Shown here in pieces: positions 22,741 to 34,592 of a DNA stretch of 64,000 nt; position 1 is the stretch's first letter; each line of letters begins with the position of its first letter. The notes beneath the pieces were generated by a model, which saw nothing but the letters and a program-made list of their open reading frames with translations, was not told the DNA's origin and did not search any database. Position numbers and translations under genes: made by a program. This DNA comes from Gnomoniopsis sp. IMI 355080 (Eukaryota; Ascomycota; Sordariomycetes; Diaporthales; Gnomoniaceae). The DNA is taken from NCBI GenBank assembly GCA_027946555.1, contig JAPEVC010000119.1, forward strand, positions 1 through 64,000. Direction: 5' to 3'.

Positions 22741-24185
22741 GTGGTATATAGCCGCCGCTTTGATTTAGTTGCTCAACGAGGAGTGTTCATGCGACTGGAT
22801 GGGGTATGGCGGAGTAGACACGCTTAGACGTACTCGCCGGGACCCAAACTGCGCCAGGCCGTTGATGTAACGACGATGACCACATGTCGAATTGGCTCCG
22901 GGTCGCGAGCATATGGATGTTCGGAGCCTCTTTATTGACTCTGTGTAGTCTGCCTTCTTTTGCTTCCATTGGTCGCTAGGCGGTTTAGAGTCTGGAGGGA
23001 AATAGTGGGCTAACAAAATTGGTATGAGGCTCCGACCAAGACTTCTTGATCACTGTTCGGCGACCCAGCAAAGGTCAACGCATGCATGTATGGCAGCAAA
23101 AAAATGGGTTCGCAATCTCTGCGGTTTTGGTGAGGATGTCGCCCGCGATGTCGGAGTATCACAGTCGGAGGGAGTTAGGAGATTGATACCCGGGCATATG
23201 GAGTTATGACTGAATGCTAAGTCACTGTTTGTTGGCAGGTGGCCTAATCTGCGGAAGCGGAATGGATATTGGTGAGGTATGTGAAGTGTTTGAAAAATGA
23301 TGATGCCCATTTCAGACTTGCTTGTGAGTAAAACCTTTCTGTCTGTCTGTCACCAAGTACCGAAGTACTGCACGAAGCCCTTTTGACTGAAGAATACTCT
23401 TATCCAATTCCTACGACTCGCAGTGGCCTGTCGGATTTCTTGCTTGGATGCGACGCCCTCGCTTAAGCGGCTATCTCGAGACCTGCGTGTGCGAACTTCG
23501 AAGTCATTATTACAACCATTGAACCGTAGTCACCTCAACTAGCATGGCTGTCTGATCGTATCCGGCCTTCTAGCCGTCCTTACCAGGTCACCACCCTCAG
23601 CAAGTTTGGATGCCCATTGGCGCGCTTCCAGCAAATGGTCTTGTGCCCTTCAGCCACGCAAGACTGCGAAGGTTCGAGCGTTGGCTCTGATTGCGATTAT
23701 GGGCAGTCTCTTTGGGGTATTGTGGGCAACGCCAGCATTCACCCATGCATAGCGTGGGCCCTGGGTCGGCATTTGGGGCTATTTCTGGCGGGCTTGCGTT
23801 GCGAGACGTTACACTGCATGCTTCCGAATCGTGGGGGAGCAGGACGGGCCTTCTGCATTAGGGTGCGTAGGGCTTGTCCTCGTGACGCTGAAGGTATTTC
23901 CGTCCTCCCAGCGCTGACACGAGTTCGAAAGCGAACAGCCTTAATGGAGGGATAGCCCTCCGAAGCCCGCTTTGGGGTTTTATTGACTTTGACCTTGTTT
24001 TCCACCAATCACCACAACAACGAGGAACCCAACAACTACTCACCGTATGGCTTTACAAATACTGACGATGCGATCGCAAAGCGTGAATCTGAAATTGAGA
24101 AGAGCCGTCGATCTCAGCTCAGTTTCGGACAACCTTTATTGTCCTTTATTAAAACACGGCACGGTTCGAGATCAGCGCCATCGCC
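22741..24185. other. Intergenic gap
   Basis: About 1.4 kb between RdRP and arabinanase genes, same strand. Only short ORFs of no recognised family. Nothing else seen. Confidence 0.55.
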
Positions 24186-25325
24186 ATGTTCCTGTCCCAT
24201 GTATTCCGGCAGCTAGGGGCAGTGGCTCTTATGGGCCTTGCAACCCTACCCACTCTCACCTCTGCGGCCTATGCTGATCCCGGAGCCTGCAGTGGCTATT
24301 GCTGGACCCACGATCCGGCGGTAGTCAAGAGGTCCGATGGCACGTACTTTCGATTTGCGACGGGCGGCGGTATCCAGGTTGCCACAGCTACGTCTCTGTC
24401 TGGGTCTTGGACTTTCGAAGGAGAGGCACTGCCCGATGGAAGTAGTATAAACTTGTCGGGGAACACTGATCTTTGGGTGAGTGGGTTTTCTTCGTGCAGT
24501 TGTGACGGACATCTGTATTGCACTTGATATTAACAATCTCTAGGCTCCTATGGTCATTCTGGTCGGATCGACCTACTATATGTACTATGCCGTCAGCGAA
24601 TTCGGCTCGCAAAGCTCTGCCATCGGCTACGCGACATCCACCACTATGGAAGTGGGCTCGTGGACCGATCACGGCGCCACCGGCGTCGCCTCGGACTCGA
24701 CCAAGGCCTACAACGCAATTGATCCAGCCGTCTTTACAGACGTCAACGGCGACTACTACATGACCTTTGGCTCCTTCTGGGACGACATTTACGAAGTCGC
24801 CATGACAGACCCACCCACCGCGCCCTCCGGAAGCGCCTTTAACATCGCGTACAACGCCTCCACCGACCATGCGGAAGAGGCCAGCTTCATTTACCTCCGT
24901 GGAACGACAGGCTATTACTACCTGTTCTTCAGCGCAGGCGCGTGCTGTGGGTACGACACCGACAAACCGGCGTCGGGAGAGGAGTATTCGATCCGGGTGT
25001 GCAGGTCGACGAGTGTCACTGGCCCCTACGTCGATGCCAACGGCGAGGCGTGCACTTCGAGCGGCGGTACCACGGTCCTGGCCAGTCATGATTATGTCTA
25101 TGGACCTGGAGGACAGGGTATCTTAATTGACGCAACCTATGGTGGTGCCGTGCTCTACTACCACTATGGTAAGTCGCCTTATTCTACAAGATAGGATGTT
25201 GAACTGGGCTTCTCGTGCTGACAGCTGTCGATCTAGCTGATACGAACATTGGCATTGCTGATGCGGATTATCAATTTGGTTGGAACGCTCTCTCGTGGTC
25301 TACAGGGTGGCCTGTGCCCTATTAG
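24186..25325 (+). CDS. Secreted GH43 endo-1,5-alpha-L-arabinanase, three exons
   Basis: Exons 24186-24476, 24544-25168 and 25237-25325 encode 334 aa; introns are 67 and 68 bp. A signal peptide (VALMGLATLPTLTSA, cleavage near residue 27) indicates secretion. The GH43 five-blade propeller is complete in length. Catalytic residues can be placed: general base Asp43 in THDPAVV, pKa-modulating Asp157 in NAIDPAVF, and general acid Glu209 in AEEASFIYLRG. A late block, GPGGQGIL, and the end WNALSWSTGWPVPY are typical of fungal arabinanases. No carbohydrate-binding module is attached. The enzyme should cut alpha-1,5-arabinan side chains of pectin outside the cell. Plant-polymer use is also indicated by the AA9 LPMO 8 kb away. 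Confidence 0.92.
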
Positions 25326-26711
25326 CAGCATATTCTGAAATACATAGGTAGCTATCTTGGTAGGCCTTGACCAGTAATGAACCGGGATCTTCAGTAGTCC
25401 TACGACTGAGGTATATAATCAACTTGAAAATTTCTGACTGATATCCTTCCATGATTTCGGATAATTCAATCAAGGACTCGTAAGGGCCATTCCGGTCTTC
25501 CAAATTTGCCGTTTTCTAGGGGAATGACGGTAGGCAGACCTGCTTCATTCTCGTATGTCAATAGCCACATGCCGACTCCTTGACCTCGCTCTCTCCTGCC
25601 ACGGCTCAACGCAGTGGTTGAATGTCCTCCCTTTCACAAACATTTCAAAACTTAAGATCTGAGGTTGAGAATGGCTTTATCACATGTTGAGGTCGGTAGC
25701 GAGCCAAGTGCGGAAGAACCGTATGTATTGTTGACAAGGCTGAGATTTATGTAGACTATGCCTGGATTTTAGTTCCCTGTTTGGATCCATATTAAGCAGG
25801 GGGAACCCCTGTTGGCACTAATACCACAGCAACTAGGATATTATCTGTCCTGTGGCCCTTTTAGACCACCTGCACTAGCCTGATTCTGCACCAGAGACTA
25901 TTTGAAACTGCTTGTTCCTACATACTTTATATTACCAATCCAGAAGGCTGGCTTTCAATTTTGCTCGAATATGACGCTGTGCCCAGAGATCGCCGCTCTA
26001 TCCTGCAATATGCAGCTTTTCACCCATAGACTCAGCATTAGCAGAATGCTGAACTGAGCACACTGCCTGCCCATTCCTAACGAATGCCACATGCCCATCA
26101 TGGCTCTTTGAAACAGAAACGAACCCTCTCTCCGCCTCTCCCAAACAAGCGTTCGGGACGAGATAACTTCTCGAGCTTGATTGACCACACGTCTACCACG
26201 TTAAGCACTAAAAGGCGACTCATCACCAGCTTTAGCAACACCTGGGCACCGGATCCTGGATGCAGGCGGTGTCGTGTGCACCGGTTGAAGTAAAGCATGA
26301 TCCGGGCAAATATAATTTGGACGACGGTGTGGAAAAGACCATACGGATCTTTGCGCGCCATGGCGATGCGATAACATCAAGAGGGCATAAGGGCCAATGC
26401 GAGGTTCAAGGACGTCTACGGGTGAAAGCTTAAATGATGTGAGCGTATCGTACTCGGCTGCCAGTACAAACTATCGCACTAGATGTTACACTTTCAGCCA
26501 ATCGGCCTGCTTGAGACCCCGCAGATACTCATACTCTGTAATTGTCGCTGGTATGAGATATCTAGTATAAATACCTTAAGTTGTCTAAAGACGCCATCAT
26601 AGATGTGGTCAGCAATGCGTCGACGTCTTGCGTCTATTCAAATTACCTTCCGCCGAACATAACGTTTCTGAATCAAGTCGATTTGGAGTCTTGTCAGTTG
26701 AGGCGATCGCT
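25326..26711. other. Intergenic gap
   Basis: About 1.4 kb with no recognisable gene or repeat. Confidence 0.55.
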
Positions 26712-27690
26712 ATGGCTACTTCAGCATTGACTTCCACTTGGGCCAGCGAGAACCGCGACGTGAAAGCTCGCGTCAATTACCTGCCTGTCGATGGAAAGAT
26801 GATCTACACGGAAGAAGACCTGCCGAAGCCAAAACACTTCGGTGACTGGCTCCCGTCAAGCAGGTACATGACATTCCACAATGCCAGGGGTATGGAGAAA
26901 GTCTTTCAGCTGGACGTAAATGGCTTTGAGTTCTACAGGCTACCGGACAAGGAGCGGGATTTCTCCAGCGACGAGTGGCTAAAAGCAGAGTTCTACTCGG
27001 AGATGGAACAAATCCTATTGAAAGTGTAGGATATTTGCTCTGATTCTCTTCTCTTTGCGACTCTTGCGCTAACAGCCGTACGTCAGGACCGGCGCTTCGC
27101 ATATTTTCACCTTAGGACATGTTTTGCGGCGGACTGAGAACAAGTTCTTCTTAGAAGCCCTTGACACGGAACGGTACAACCGTTTTTCCACGGTATGGCC
27201 ACACTCTGATTGGGAGGTCCTGCTCGAGCCCGACCAGTTGGGGAAGAAGGTATCAGAGCAGGAGATGATAAAGTCCCTATTCGAAAGTGGCAAGTTTGGT
27301 GATCGAGTGGATGAGGCGAAGAAAGCAGCAGAATCAGCATCACGCTGGGCCGTAGTGCAGATCTGGACACCTCTCAAGACTGTCGAACGTGACCCTCTTG
27401 CCCTCTGCGATGGGCTTACCGTTGATCACTCCGAGTGGCGACTCCGTAAGTCGGCCAACTCGTATCCTGTGCTCACACATGGCAACAAGGAGGAGACACA
27501 CAAGTGGTACTACCTGGACAGAATGCAGCCGAGCGAGATGTACATTTTCAAGGGGTGTGACAGCAAGCATGCCCGCGATTTGAAGTGGAGGGGATATGCT
27601 GGGCCTCATGCAGCATTCGCACTCCCTGACTCGGAAGACAAGCCTCCAAGAGAGAGCCTGGAGGCCCGTTTCATCTGCTTTTGGGATTGA
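26712..27690 (+). CDS. CmcJ/AsaB/GA4-desaturase-like oxygenase, two exons
   Basis: Exons 26712-27025 and 27087-27690 give 305 aa; the 61-bp intron (GTAGGA...GTCAG) joins LLKV to TGASHIF, as in the family. It belongs to the fungal group that includes gibberellin GA4 desaturase, AsaB and the bacterial CmcJ. Several members are now known or suspected non-heme iron oxygenases. A candidate metal triad is visible: His144-x-Asp146 (WPHSD) and His279 (AGPHAAF). Other hallmarks: RWAVVQIWTPLKTVERDPLALCD and the YYLDRMQPSEMYIFKGCDS block. The substrate cannot be inferred; these enzymes often sit in secondary-metabolite clusters, but no biosynthetic genes flank this one. ATG 26712 (GCTATGGCT) is chosen over an upstream TTG frame. 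Confidence 0.85.
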
Positions 27691-28740
27691 GGGATGTCAC
27701 AATTCTCAAATTGAGCGAGCCTTTAAAAGGATGGTCTATTTTCTTACTACTACAAGCAAAATGAACCAGTAGGTAGTTGTGCACAGAATCAATTGACCCC
27801 GTACCCCCGTACCTTCATTTTCCATCTCACCGACGACAACGTGGATGGAGAGAACTTGTTTGACATCACCAGGAGTAAGTCCGACAATAGCCATCGGATC
27901 ATTACTAGGTACCTAGGTAGTACGATCTGAACTGGGCCGGTCATGAAAGACGAAAGACGAAGTACAAGATTATGCATATTGGGACTTCAGCTTCTCTGAG
28001 TTACTATACAAACAAGGGTTTCCAGAACCTGTACAATGCTAGCAAATTATACTTTAATTCACGAGCTTCTGCACACATGCCAACTTGCGAAACTCGATTT
28101 CCAGTCTCGAGTTCAAGCTTGAAATTGGATGACAGACATACAAAGCTATAGCGCTCACCCGATATCGTCCCGAATAGCGTAGCGTTGCCGCCGTGTAGTG
28201 CAAACGTCGCTCAGAGTGTAGCTAGGTACCTGTGTGGGAAATGAGGCAGTGCAATATTAGTCAGGATTTTTTGACTTTTGCAGGCTTCTATATTGTTGTC
28301 AATGCGATATATTCATATTCTGCTTCACCGTCATTTACAATTGTCATTCACATACTGCTGACCATGAAAAATTCGTGTTATGCCTTTGGCTGTTGGGCCA
28401 AGTCTTTAGTATTTACTTGACAAGCCATTTATTCTGGGCTTCATATTCTCAGTCTCTCGCTAAGCTGTCTAAGATTCTCAGCTACTGAGGGCAGGTCAGA
28501 TGCTTCCGGACTAGTCATAGGTATGGTTTCCGTAAGCTGAAAAAGTCCCAACGTAATCTCAACGCCGTGCCATGCCAGTCATCTTGTTCACCATGCACGC
28601 GAACTTGAAGATGAACGATTATTCATTAAGCGCGCCATTGTTCAGCTCCAGCTTCCTGGGGTCTCCGACCTCCACTTCTGCCCACCTTGGGCAGGCCCCT
28701 TTTAAGGGGTAGGCTTGTATCCGCGTTTTTCGATAGGGCT
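27691..28740. other. Intergenic gap
   Basis: Convergent region, so no promoter is expected. Contains one TACCTAGGTA copy at 27910. No gene recognised. Confidence 0.55.
27910..27919. repeat. TACCTAGGTA palindrome
   Basis: Perfect intergenic copy of the decamer. Confidence 0.8.
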
Positions 28741-29439
28741 TTAGAAAGTGAAACCCTCCGTGGTACCGTTAGGGAAGATGGTTCCGACCGATTTTGACTG
28801 GACGCTGAACGTCTCTTGTGTGCAAGTGGTTGAAGTTGCCTCCGCGTTCGTGGAGCACGTCGTCGAAAGAGTGGTGTTGCCACCCAGGACCGCGATCGCA
28901 CCGGTCTGGTAGAGCTTTTCGTAGATAGTGAGGGCTAATACAAGAAATGTCAATGGAATGCTGATGGCCGTAGATACGAGAGAAGAGACATACTGGTGCC
29001 CTGAAGATCAGACTCAATCTTGTAGGCGGAGTCCGCGCAAGTGATGCCTTCCTCCGAGGTGCCGGTGCAAGTCGTGTTTGAAGTTTGCGACTGGTGAACG
29101 ATACCGAAGCTGAAGGTATGGTGGCTAGCCGAAGGAGGAATGGTCACGGTCAAATCCCTAAAGAGGCAGCAAGTTAGCAAATGTATTCTTGGTCGGATGA
29201 GAAACCCTCATCACACAGCTCGCCTCCCGAGGTCGTCAAACTTGTCTTGGGGAGGTTAATCCCAAGGCTCGATGAAGGGCTCGTTTCGCATTCGAACAAA
29301 TCTGCATTGAAACGTACTTCACTGTCCAGCATCCGTATCCGGTGGCAAAACTGCAGTCAACATCCGCGCGGGGAATGACTCCGGCCGAGGCAACGGAGGC
29401 CAGGGCAACAACGGGTGCGAGGATCGAGGAGGAACGCAT
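28741..29439 (-). CDS. Small secreted Cys-containing protein, three exons
   Basis: Exons (minus) 29318-29439, 28994-29157 and 28741-28934 give 159 aa; introns are 160 and 59 bp. The joins read GCWTVKDLTVTIPP and DLQGTTLTIYEKL. The signal peptide is MRSSSILAPVVALASVASA, followed by a possible propeptide GVIPR. The mature part has six Cys (DVDC, GYGCW, NTTC, ITCAD, STTC, TTCTQ), so up to three disulfides, and several N-x-T sites. Size and beta-strand pattern (VKDLTVTIPP, HTFSFGIVH, LTIYEKLYQTGAIAVLGG) faintly recall AltA1-like (AA1-like) secreted proteins, but I would not call it one. Such proteins in plant-associated fungi are considered effector candidates; lifestyle here is unknown. Confidence 0.75.
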
Positions 29440-29607
29440 TATGAAGATTGTGATGCTGAAAGCGTGGTGTAGTTCGATATTACTTGGTAAATAAACGTCG
29501 TTGAATAGTTGCGCACTGTAAATGAAAGACAGGTTTGGTAGTTGTTGATAAAGATGTGAAAAATAGGTAGCTTTTGTATACGGCATGTGAGGTGTTGTCA
29601 TAACCTT

Positions 29608-29615
29608 ATTTATAA
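29608..29615 (-). promoter_or_regulatory. TATA-like box for the small secreted protein
   Basis: TATAAATA on the minus strand, about 170 bp upstream of the start codon at 29439. Confidence 0.5.
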
Positions 29616-31168
29616 AGGAGTATTTCCAACTGATGGTCTGGGCGTTACTTAATTTATAGCGGGTCTTCTGCCCTGCCCCCTTTTACTCGTTAAACTTCGT
29701 CTAAATTCATACCCAGCTGTCCCTTGGCTACGGCTGTCGGAGACTCTCAAGGAGCCGAAATACGAATATGAGGTCAGGGAACTTGGATATGGAACCTTGG
29801 CAGAATCATTCCGCGCTAATTGTTGCTTATGCGTGAAGCGTTGTCACTTTCTTGCATCTGCTCGTGTTCATAAAAAAAAAAAGTGTAACATTGCTGCTCT
29901 TTACTTTGGTACCCAGGTACTTCGCAACTCAGTGGCTCGGTTGTTGCTTGAGTATTGCAGAAAACATGGAAGCATTCAAACCTGGGGAAGCTGGAAATTC
30001 CGGATGCGCTCCATTCCGGATATATCGGCTTGTCATTCCTGTCTGCGTGAATCGTGTCGACACCAAAGTTGCTTAAGGCTGTTCCTCAATTCTAAACACG
30101 TCTAATTTTAGGCTTGGTTGATGCTCTGCCGAGTACCATGTGGCCCACAGCCACGCCCCAAATACACTTGGTAACATAGTACACGGCGCACTCATTGGCC
30201 AATCGTTGCTCCCACTTCTGAGTCTTGGAAGGTGAAGAGCGCCCAGCTTGGCTTCCCGCTCGGGTGGCGTCACAGCACATACACAGTAATGATCACTACC
30301 AATTTTCAATGGTACCTAAGTACTCTTTTCTACGCCCTAAATACGCAGATCGCGTCTTTCGACACTGGCGGCGATCTTTCCTGGCCCCGCCACTTTCTGG
30401 AACCCTCCCAGTAATACTGTGCCCTGGAACACCGCTGGCAGGAAGCGCCCAGCCGGGGAATTTAATAGTACTGTACCAAGACAGGAGCTACATCCCTAGG
30501 GACAGCTAGGTAGGCCTTGTAACTCGTGCAACAGAATTAGAGCTCCATTCAGAACACATACGAATGTTCTGTCCATTCCGGAATGACTTCTGATGTACCC
30601 TACTAGGCATAGCTACAGTCACATCGGACTACTACCATTTAACGTCCTTTCCTTTCCTTTCCTCCTCCTTTCCCCCCTTTTTTTGTCCCTTTTTTAATCA
30701 TTTTACAACAGCCAGAGCTCTCGACCAAATCTCTTACTGGCCAGCGACGTCTGAGCTGGTGGCGCCAGTAATTCATAACAGTAGAGGCAATCTTGACGCT
30801 TCATTGCATTTATAATCTACGCTAAGATCCGCTGGGAGATTTTACAGTGCTCACTGATGTATTAGGTTTAAATCAAATCAAAGTACTCATTAATGTTCGT
30901 AAGGGTTTGGTATTGTGCGGAAAAGAGAGTCAATCTATCTAACAACAAACTAAGCCTTCACTTCTGTGTTCAATGGCCAAAGACTAATTTCGATTGGGAC
31001 GTTGAATCGCTGTACTGCCCTCTGGCCGCTACAGATTGGCATCTATGTCGAAGGAGACGAGAACGTTATAGCTATGCCTTGCTGTGTACGGCACATGAGA
31101 CATGATAGTCGACTCGTTCTTTGTCAGAGACAGGATATTCGAATGAAGATGGCCTACCAATTAATGCC

Positions 31169-31186
31169 AAAAAAAAAAAAAAAAAA
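31169..31186 (+). repeat. A18 homopolymer
   Basis: Eighteen consecutive A bases in intergenic DNA. It could be the poly(A) tail of a processed retrocopy, but no such copy is recognisable to its left. Confidence 0.85.
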
Positions 31187-32805
31187 GGAGTTCCACAGGT
31201 ATGGGTACCGTCAATCACAGGCCCCCGTACGGAGTCATCCCTTTACAGGTTGCAACTTGCTGCACGATGAGTGTCGAAGAGCTTACAACCACACTGCTCC
31301 ATATATACAGAAGTACCGGCTACAATTCAACTCACAGTCTGCAGGATCCTGCACTACGCTCCTCTCTGCGCCCTCTGGCCTTTTGCGCATGCACACCAAT
31401 TGTATGCGGCGACAAGCGCTAGAAGTCCTTACCTCTGGACCGCTTGAGTGATTAGGTACTCTGTCGGGATGTAATGATGATTCTGGGTATCTTGACCACC
31501 CGTGTCATGCAATGTAAATCTTGTATCCCGATAGTATGTGAGGAAGGGAAAGACGAGCTCCGAGTCCGTCTCGGCGAACCCGGAGCTACTGGGCGTGACG
31601 ATGCCAAACACCGACATGACTAGGCGCATGACCACCTCTAGAGGCCCACAAGGGCGGAAGACTCTGCAACACAAGAACAAAAGGGGGTTGTAGCTGTTGC
31701 CCAAGTGCCACGCAGGTCGAAGTTTATATGTGGCACTTCATGGCCCGCTGGGCCCGCGATTCCACCAGTGTTTCCACAATTTCTGTCTACTTCGAGTCCA
31801 ATATGACAAGTTTGTCGTTGACCACGACTCGCTAGCTCATAGCTACCATAATATCCGAGATTTAGGTCCATAACTAGGGTCATTCCATAGATCTTGTATG
31901 CGCAATTCGATGACTAGCTAGGTACGTATGCTGTCCGACTGGCGGGCATGCCGATCAATTTTTCTTCTTCCAGGACGAATCCCAAGCCTATTGGGATGTC
32001 CAGTGACTACCTAGATAGTGCCAGCATGAACCATTTCAAACTTGACCATTCGTCGGGGCTGGGGATGGATATTTAAAACAATATTCGACTTCTGAAAGCG
32101 CAGCCGGAAGATTGGCCTTCTTTCTTGATGAGAGCAAGTCACAGTCAGAATTGTGGAAGACAGTGCCAGCACCTCTTGAAAAGTTATGGAGTCCAGGACA
32201 GACAACCCGTGTCGTGCCATTTTCAATTTTTCTTTAGTAGGGAAGGGGGGTTCGCGGTGATTGTACAACACGCAAAGGAGTCACTGCGTAAAATAGCAAT
32301 TCAGGCAATCCTAGACCACCAGCATTGCAGATTGCAATTAAGTGGCGTACGTTATAATCTGGGCGCCTTCGCCATTTAGCAGGCATCACGCTCCGGAACC
32401 CTACTATTCCAGCTTGCAAAGTCGAGGAGAGGATCTGAAAAAGCTGCCTCTGCGGCTTTAGCCACGGCAACCTCGATTCTAAGTTCTGGCAGCCTCTGAA
32501 TGTAGACAGGTTGTGGTGCCTTCGCATTGGGTAAGTATGGGCACCTGTAGATGTGTTCATTGCCTGGAAGTTTGACGAGGCTATGACAGGAATAACTTTG
32601 AATGATAATTGCTTTACCCAGGTACGATTATACGCTTTTTCACATGCGAATCCCCTTGGTAACAGCTTTATTTCGAGGTAAATAGCCGATCAAGCTTGGC
32701 TCAACGTGGTGTCCTCAAAAAATTTGCTTCTTATTCATATATCGTTGCCTATTGCTCTAATCATCGCAGGAAGACGCTAAATCGTAGATTTTCTCATGCC
32801 AATCT

Positions 32806-33551
32806 TTATGAGCACGTTGCGACATCGCCGCCTGGAGCTTTGTATGTAGTCGCGTTGAAGCCATAGTAAAAATCTGGAATGTAGATGTTGCTGTCGGTGG
32901 CATTGTACGCTCCTGGCAGTTGAATCGAGGGATTGCACTTGCTGCCACTGGTACCAGTAATGCGCAGTTGAGCACAGCCAATGTAAAATTGGGCTCCGCC
33001 TTCGTTCTGCGAGCCGTGGAGAGCCAGCATCTCGCTACGAAGCTGATCACAGAGATGTTAGATGAATTTGGGTGCCTCGATAGATCGTCCTCGAAACCTA
33101 CCAGGTACTCGCCGCTCGCAAGCTTGGCAGGCAGTTTGAACTCATATGTCATATTTTGAGCCTGCATGATCTCGTTCGCCCATTTTCCATCGACGTAATC
33201 CAGCTCGTCGATTTTGGTCCATGACCCGACACCCGTCGCTTGCGAGGCGTCGCTGACAGGGCCAAAGAGCATGTGGGTGATGGGGCCGGGGTGCGTCGAC
33301 GAGTCCCACTGCACCTTGATAGTGTCGCCAGCCCCGGCAGCGACGGTGGTCACGCCCGAGGGAACGACGTTTCCATTGACATTGCAGGTAATGTCATTGC
33401 TGGTGAGGTCCGTAACTGGGTTGTTGGAAGGGGGCTTGCGGATGCCAATCTCGTACCCGGGAGAGACTCCGTTGACCCAAAGTTGGTGCAAGTTCTGGTG
33501 GGCTGAGACTGCTGTGAAAAACACAGCGGTTGCGAGGCTGTGGAAAAGCAT
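32806..33551 (-). CDS. AA9 lytic polysaccharide monooxygenase, two exons
   Basis: Exons (minus) 33102-33551 and 32806-33042 give 228 aa; the 59-bp intron joins SGEYLL to RSEMLALHG. A signal peptide (MLFHSLATAVFFTAVSA) ends exactly before His18, the mature N-terminal His1 that forms half of the copper histidine brace (HQNLHQLWVNG). The second ligand is likely His87 in THPGPITHM. The axial Tyr and its partner Gln are in GGAQFYIGCAQL. Domain length is normal, and there is no CBM1 module or linker. The ORF in the first exon frame runs on past the intron and should be ignored. AA9 enzymes oxidatively cleave cellulose, or in some cases hemicellulose, outside the cell. Confidence 0.92.
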
Positions 33552-34592
33552 GTTGTACAGTTTCTGGGTATAGTCGAACAAAACAGAAGAACGGAATTGA
33601 CACTACCTAATGAGCGAAGAGCGGTCGAAGGGCATAGACAAGCGAGGGTGTGAAGAGCCCTAGTTGCCTCTTGGACACACCCGAGAGGTGAACTCCTTAT
33701 ATCTCTAGTCCGTTTCTCCCATCGGTCATCTCTTCCACAATGGCAGCGTTCTATGTAATTATTCCGTGTTTCCAGTGCCGAATTTGTGGATATCGCGTTT
33801 CGAAACAATGAACCAAGCATTCTGGCTATTCGCGATTAGATCGAGGTGGATTATATGGAGCAATAGTATGTTTTCTTGGCGTTGACAAGACCAAGACTAT
33901 CTACCATTTGCTGATTCGTGGATGTTTACTGATCGACCCGGAGGCTAAGGGTGTCACGTTCCGTTTTCAATTTATTTGGTGTCGCGGTTCGAATTTCGAT
34001 GCGAACGAAATACTGAGAATGGAATTAAATCAAAGAGCCGCACCACAAACCAAAAGTGTTATCTGTAGATTATGGAAAGGCGGACTTTGCCCTGAGGCTG
34101 AAAGTTATTATGGGGGTTTCACAATGCGCAGCTTATTTCAACGACAACCAAGGCGCCTAGCGAGTAGGAAGCGAATTTACATGTTTCGTTGACATGATTC
34201 GACTCACACCTCCCAGAATCCGCTTCATTCGCATGATGCAAATACGCGCTTCTTGGCACGTTTGAAGGATGAAATGACACAACGTAACGAAATCCTGAAA
34301 GAGGTGCACCGCCCGTTAACTGCCTGCTAGACGTGTCCAAGTCGAAGGAGCTCTCTGGCCCCATAGAGGATACGAGGATTTGTAGTTGAGACTGCAAGTC
34401 TGGAGTTCCTTTTCACTCCAAATCGTTCCTGAAATCTTGTCTGCTCTATGCAGATGAGCAAAGATGTCACATAAAGCTCAAGATGAGCAGTGACATCTAT
34501 AATACTTAGAACAATAGCAGTCTCGGAGGGTCAAGGAGAAGAAGGTGGGTGGCGTGGCTACATCAATCAGCACCAGCAGTCTATTTATTGGC
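33552..34592. other. Intergenic gap
   Basis: Promoter side of the AA9 gene and 3' side of the phosphatase-like gene. A TATA-like box is noted separately; nothing else seen. Confidence 0.6.
33695..33702 (-). promoter_or_regulatory. TATA-like box for the AA9 gene
   Basis: ATATAAGG on the minus strand, about 145 bp upstream of the start codon at 33551. Confidence 0.4.

Larger units (their letters stand above)
29440..32805. other. Large intergenic region
   Basis: About 3.4 kb. A TATA-like box for the small secreted protein lies near its left end. It also has a T/C-rich stretch (30645-30690), an 18-base A tract (31169-31186) and a possible gene relic on the minus strand (31429-31883; see findings). 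No supported gene. Confidence 0.55.

Noticed and set aside
31169..31186. A18 tract as the tail of a retrocopy
   Set aside because: No intronless gene copy or LINE-like sequence is recognisable next to it, and no target duplication was seen.
32757..33101. Long continuation of the AA9 first-exon ORF (274 codons in total)
   Set aside because: The AA9 C-terminal half with GGAQFYIGCAQ is found in another frame after a 59-bp intron.
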